Positions 12,739 to 14,010 of a stretch of DNA of 14,010 nt are shown one piece after another. Positions within the stretch are counted from its first letter, which is position 1. Every line of letters starts with the position of its first letter. This DNA comes from Candidatus Woesearchaeota archaeon (lineage in GTDB: Archaea > Nanobdellota > Nanobdellia > Woesearchaeales > WJIZ01): contig JAGVXW010000020.1 in NCBI GenBank assembly GCA_018303575.1, forward strand, positions 1 to 14,010. The letters run 5' to 3'. A program made the position numbers and the translations under genes. The notes beneath the pieces are model-generated. The model worked only from the letters and a program-made list of their open reading frames with translations, did not search any database and was not told the origin of the DNA.

Positions 12739-13016
12739 GCCAGTTCCTCCATCTCGCGGGCAATGGTCTCCCGAAGCAAGGGGTTCACTGAATTTTTTGT
12801 GACAAGCTCTATTTTTTTCCCGGTTTTCTCGGAGAGCTCGCGCTCAATGCGCACAATTTCGAGAAGCGTCTTCTCTTTAGGGAAGTCTACGAGAAGGTCA
12901 ATATCGCTTTTCGCTCTTTCTTCGTGGCGGGCATAGGAGCCGAAGAGGGAAATTTTCCTCGCCCCTTCTTTCTTAAGTCGGCGGACGACAACGCTGAGGA
13001 TCCGGTCGCGGTTCAT
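12735..13016 (-). CDS. mntA: MntA-family minimal nucleotidyltransferase antitoxin
   Basis: A 93-residue nucleotidyltransferase with GSYAR (26-30) and SDIDLLVDF (37-45), the GS-x10-D-x-D pattern (D38, D40) of minimal nucleotidyltransferases. The third acidic position appears as Glu70 in KKIELVT, where Asp is more usual. MntA adds AMP to HepT from ATP and so neutralises it. It comes first in the pair, as is common for this system, and has its own TATA box 27 bp upstream plus a palindrome overlapping the promoter. The system is often mobile and linked to defence or stress. Confidence 0.9.
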   Translation of the reverse strand: MNRDRILSVVVRRLKKEGARKISLFGSYARHEERAKSDIDLLVDFPKEKTLLEIVRIERELSEKTGKKIELVTKNSVNPLLRETIAREMEELA

Positions 13017-13038
13017 GGGAGAAGAAAGGGTGTTGAGC

Positions 13039-13047
13039 TATATAAAT
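13039..13047 (-). promoter_or_regulatory. TATA box of mntA-hepT
   Basis: ATTTATATA on the minus strand is centred about 27 bp before the mntA ATG at 13016; no ribosome binding site precedes that ATG, in line with a leaderless mRNA. Confidence 0.65.
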
Positions 13048-13048
13048 C

Positions 13049-13065
13049 TTCGGAAGATTTCCGGA
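13049..13065. promoter_or_regulatory. Palindrome in mntA-hepT promoter, matches 624-644 site
   Basis: TTCGGAA (13049-13055) and TTCCGGA (13059-13065) are inverted repeats around GAT with one mismatch. It lies directly upstream of the TATA box, where the basal factor TFB would bind, so an occupant would likely repress. Fifteen bases, CGGAAGATTTCCGGA, are identical to 628-642. Confidence 0.5.
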
Positions 13066-13111
13066 TTTTGCGGGCCCCGTCTTCGCAGCAGACCAGCTCA
13101 GAACAAAGTAA

Positions 13112-14010
13112 CTATTTCCTATTTACCTTAATATTCAACTCCTTCATCTGGCTCTCGTCAATCCTGTCCGGGCACCCATCCATTAAAGACTGCGCCTGCT
13201 TGTTCTTCGGGAACGCGATGACCTCCCGAATGTCCTCCAAACCCAGCATCAACGCAACTAACCTGTCAAATCCCAGCCCCATGCCGCCGTGTGTCGGCGC
13301 GCCGTACTTGTACGCTTCAATCAGGAACCCGAACTTGCGGATCGCCTCTTCCTCTGACATGCCGATGACTTTCATCACTCTTTTTTGGATTTCAGGGTCG
13401 TGGATGCGGATGCTTCCGCTCCCCAACTCAGTCCCATTCAGCACAACATCATACAAGGCCGCAATGACACGCCCAGGATCCGATTCAAGATACGGCAGGC
13501 ACTCCTTCTTTGGCATCGAGAACATGTGGTGCGCCGGCGCCCATCTCTTCGCTTCATCGTCCCACTCGAAGAGCGGAAAGTCAATCACCCAGAGGAACTT
13601 GAACTGCTTCTTGTCGATCAGGCCGAGCAGGGTTCCCAGCTTCAGCCGCAGCCGCGCCAGCGCCTCGTTGCAGATTTTCGGGGTGTCAGCAATCAGGAAC
13701 AGCGTCGAGCCCGGCTTCGCTCCTGTCCTGGCCAAGAGCTCAATCGTCAACTCCTTCGAAAAGAACTTCGCCGCTCCGCCATCAAACCCTTTCTCGGTGA
13801 CTTTCGCGTACGCCAGCCCCTTCGCTCCATGCTCCTTCACGAAAGCAGTGAGATCATCAATCTCCTTTCTCGTGAAATCCCTTTCAGGGCAGATGCATTT
13901 GACGATGCCTGTGTTCGCGACGCAGTCCTTGAAGATGTTCAGCTCGGATTTTCCGGCGATGTCCGTCACGTCGCTGAGCAATAATCCAAACCGGATGTCC
14001 GGCTTGTCAA
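13112..14010 (-). CDS. aspS: Aspartyl-tRNA synthetase, bacterial type (5' end outside window)
   Basis: About 298 C-terminal residues are visible and the frame runs off the window. The order is bacterial: KPDIRFGLLLSDVTDIAG, then a GAD insertion domain (FKDCVANTGIVKCICPERD through KVTEKG), then LIADTPKICNEALARLR, LWVIDFPLFEWD and HHMFSMP, and class II motif 3 GLGFDRLVALMLG. Archaeal AspRS lacks the GAD domain, so this copy was probably acquired from bacteria. Bacterial AspRS enzymes are often non-discriminating and also charge tRNA-Asn with Asp in organisms lacking AsnRS; whether this one does so needs the missing N-terminal anticodon domain. An apparent Met at 13981 is an internal TTG Leu codon. 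Confidence 0.92.
   Translation of the reverse strand, partial: DKPDIRFGLLLSDVTDIAGKSELNIFKDCVANTGIVKCICPERDFTRKEIDDLTAFVKEHGAKGLAYAKVTEKGFDGGAAKFFSKELTIELLARTGAKPGSTLFLIADTPKICNEALARLRLKLGTLLGLIDKKQFKFLWVIDFPLFEWDDEAKRWAPAHHMFSMPKKECLPYLESDPGRVIAALYDVVLNGTELGSGSIRIHDPEIQKRVMKVIGMSEEEAIRKFGFLIEAYKYGAPTHGGMGLGFDRLVALMLGLEDIREVIAFPKNKQAQSLMDGCPDRIDESQMKELNIKVNRK

Noticed and set aside
13385..13984. Plus-strand frame of 199 codons opposite aspS
   Set aside because: It is a shadow of a clear AspRS coding region with Arg/Gln-rich, non-protein-like composition.
1..14010. CRISPR arrays, tRNA/rRNA genes, insertion sequences
   Set aside because: No regularly spaced repeats, no cloverleaf-like segments in the gaps, and no transposase or terminal repeats were seen by eye; short or degenerate RNA genes could be missed.

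Overview
The window looks like a compact archaeal chromosome segment, most likely from a small-genome (DPANN-like or euryarchaeal) lineage. The evidence is a euryarchaeal-type arvA-arvB-arvC (oapABC) cluster, an archaeal HerA ATPase and Mre11, an archaeal-type AsnRS, and TATA boxes 26-30 bp upstream of nearly every operon-leading ATG, which implies leaderless transcripts. Several genes look bacterial (AsnB, a lipoprotein cyclophilin, a GAD-domain AspRS), as is common in archaea that have taken up many bacterial genes. The exact lineage is inference. Genes are packed tightly: ATGA or TTGA start/stop overlaps inside operons, convergent genes that overlap or abut at their stops, and no gene-free stretch above about 155 bp.

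Region 1 (1-1092) holds a set of small winged-helix DNA-binding genes: the 3' end of one, a decayed fragment of a second, an unrelated small winged-helix gene on the minus strand, and an intact paralogue. The 152-bp gap at 581-732 is rich in palindromes. Region 2 (1095-2603, minus) is arvA-arvB-arvC: a small GTPase, a DUF2073-type protein and a Zn-ribbon protein, linked in Haloferax to extracellular vesicle formation. An unusual alternating hairpin element sits directly before the arvC start.

Region 3 (2706-5454, plus) diverges from arvA. It is a translationally coupled three-gene operon: a helical protein with an antitoxin-like C-terminal HTH, a PIN-domain nuclease, and a HerA-type ATPase. 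A PIN protein stands where NurA might be expected. An FHA-domain gene (minus) converges on herA and diverges from mre11 (plus), making a DNA-processing island without rad50 or nurA in view.

Region 4 (7150-9440, minus) is an asnS - ITP/XTP pyrophosphatase - lipoprotein cyclophilin operon. As read, asnS is broken by an apparent deletion between its tRNA-binding and catalytic domains. A 29-codon ORF lies between asnB and asnS. Region 5 (9595-12409) is asnB (minus) facing an Lrp/AsnC regulator and a LysE-type exporter (plus), probably an asparagine or amino-acid homeostasis module with an Lrp-like operator. Region 6 (12406-13016, minus) is a HepT/MntA toxin-antitoxin pair whose promoter carries a palindrome sharing 15 identical bases with the one at 624-644. 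The window ends inside a bacterial-type aspS (minus).
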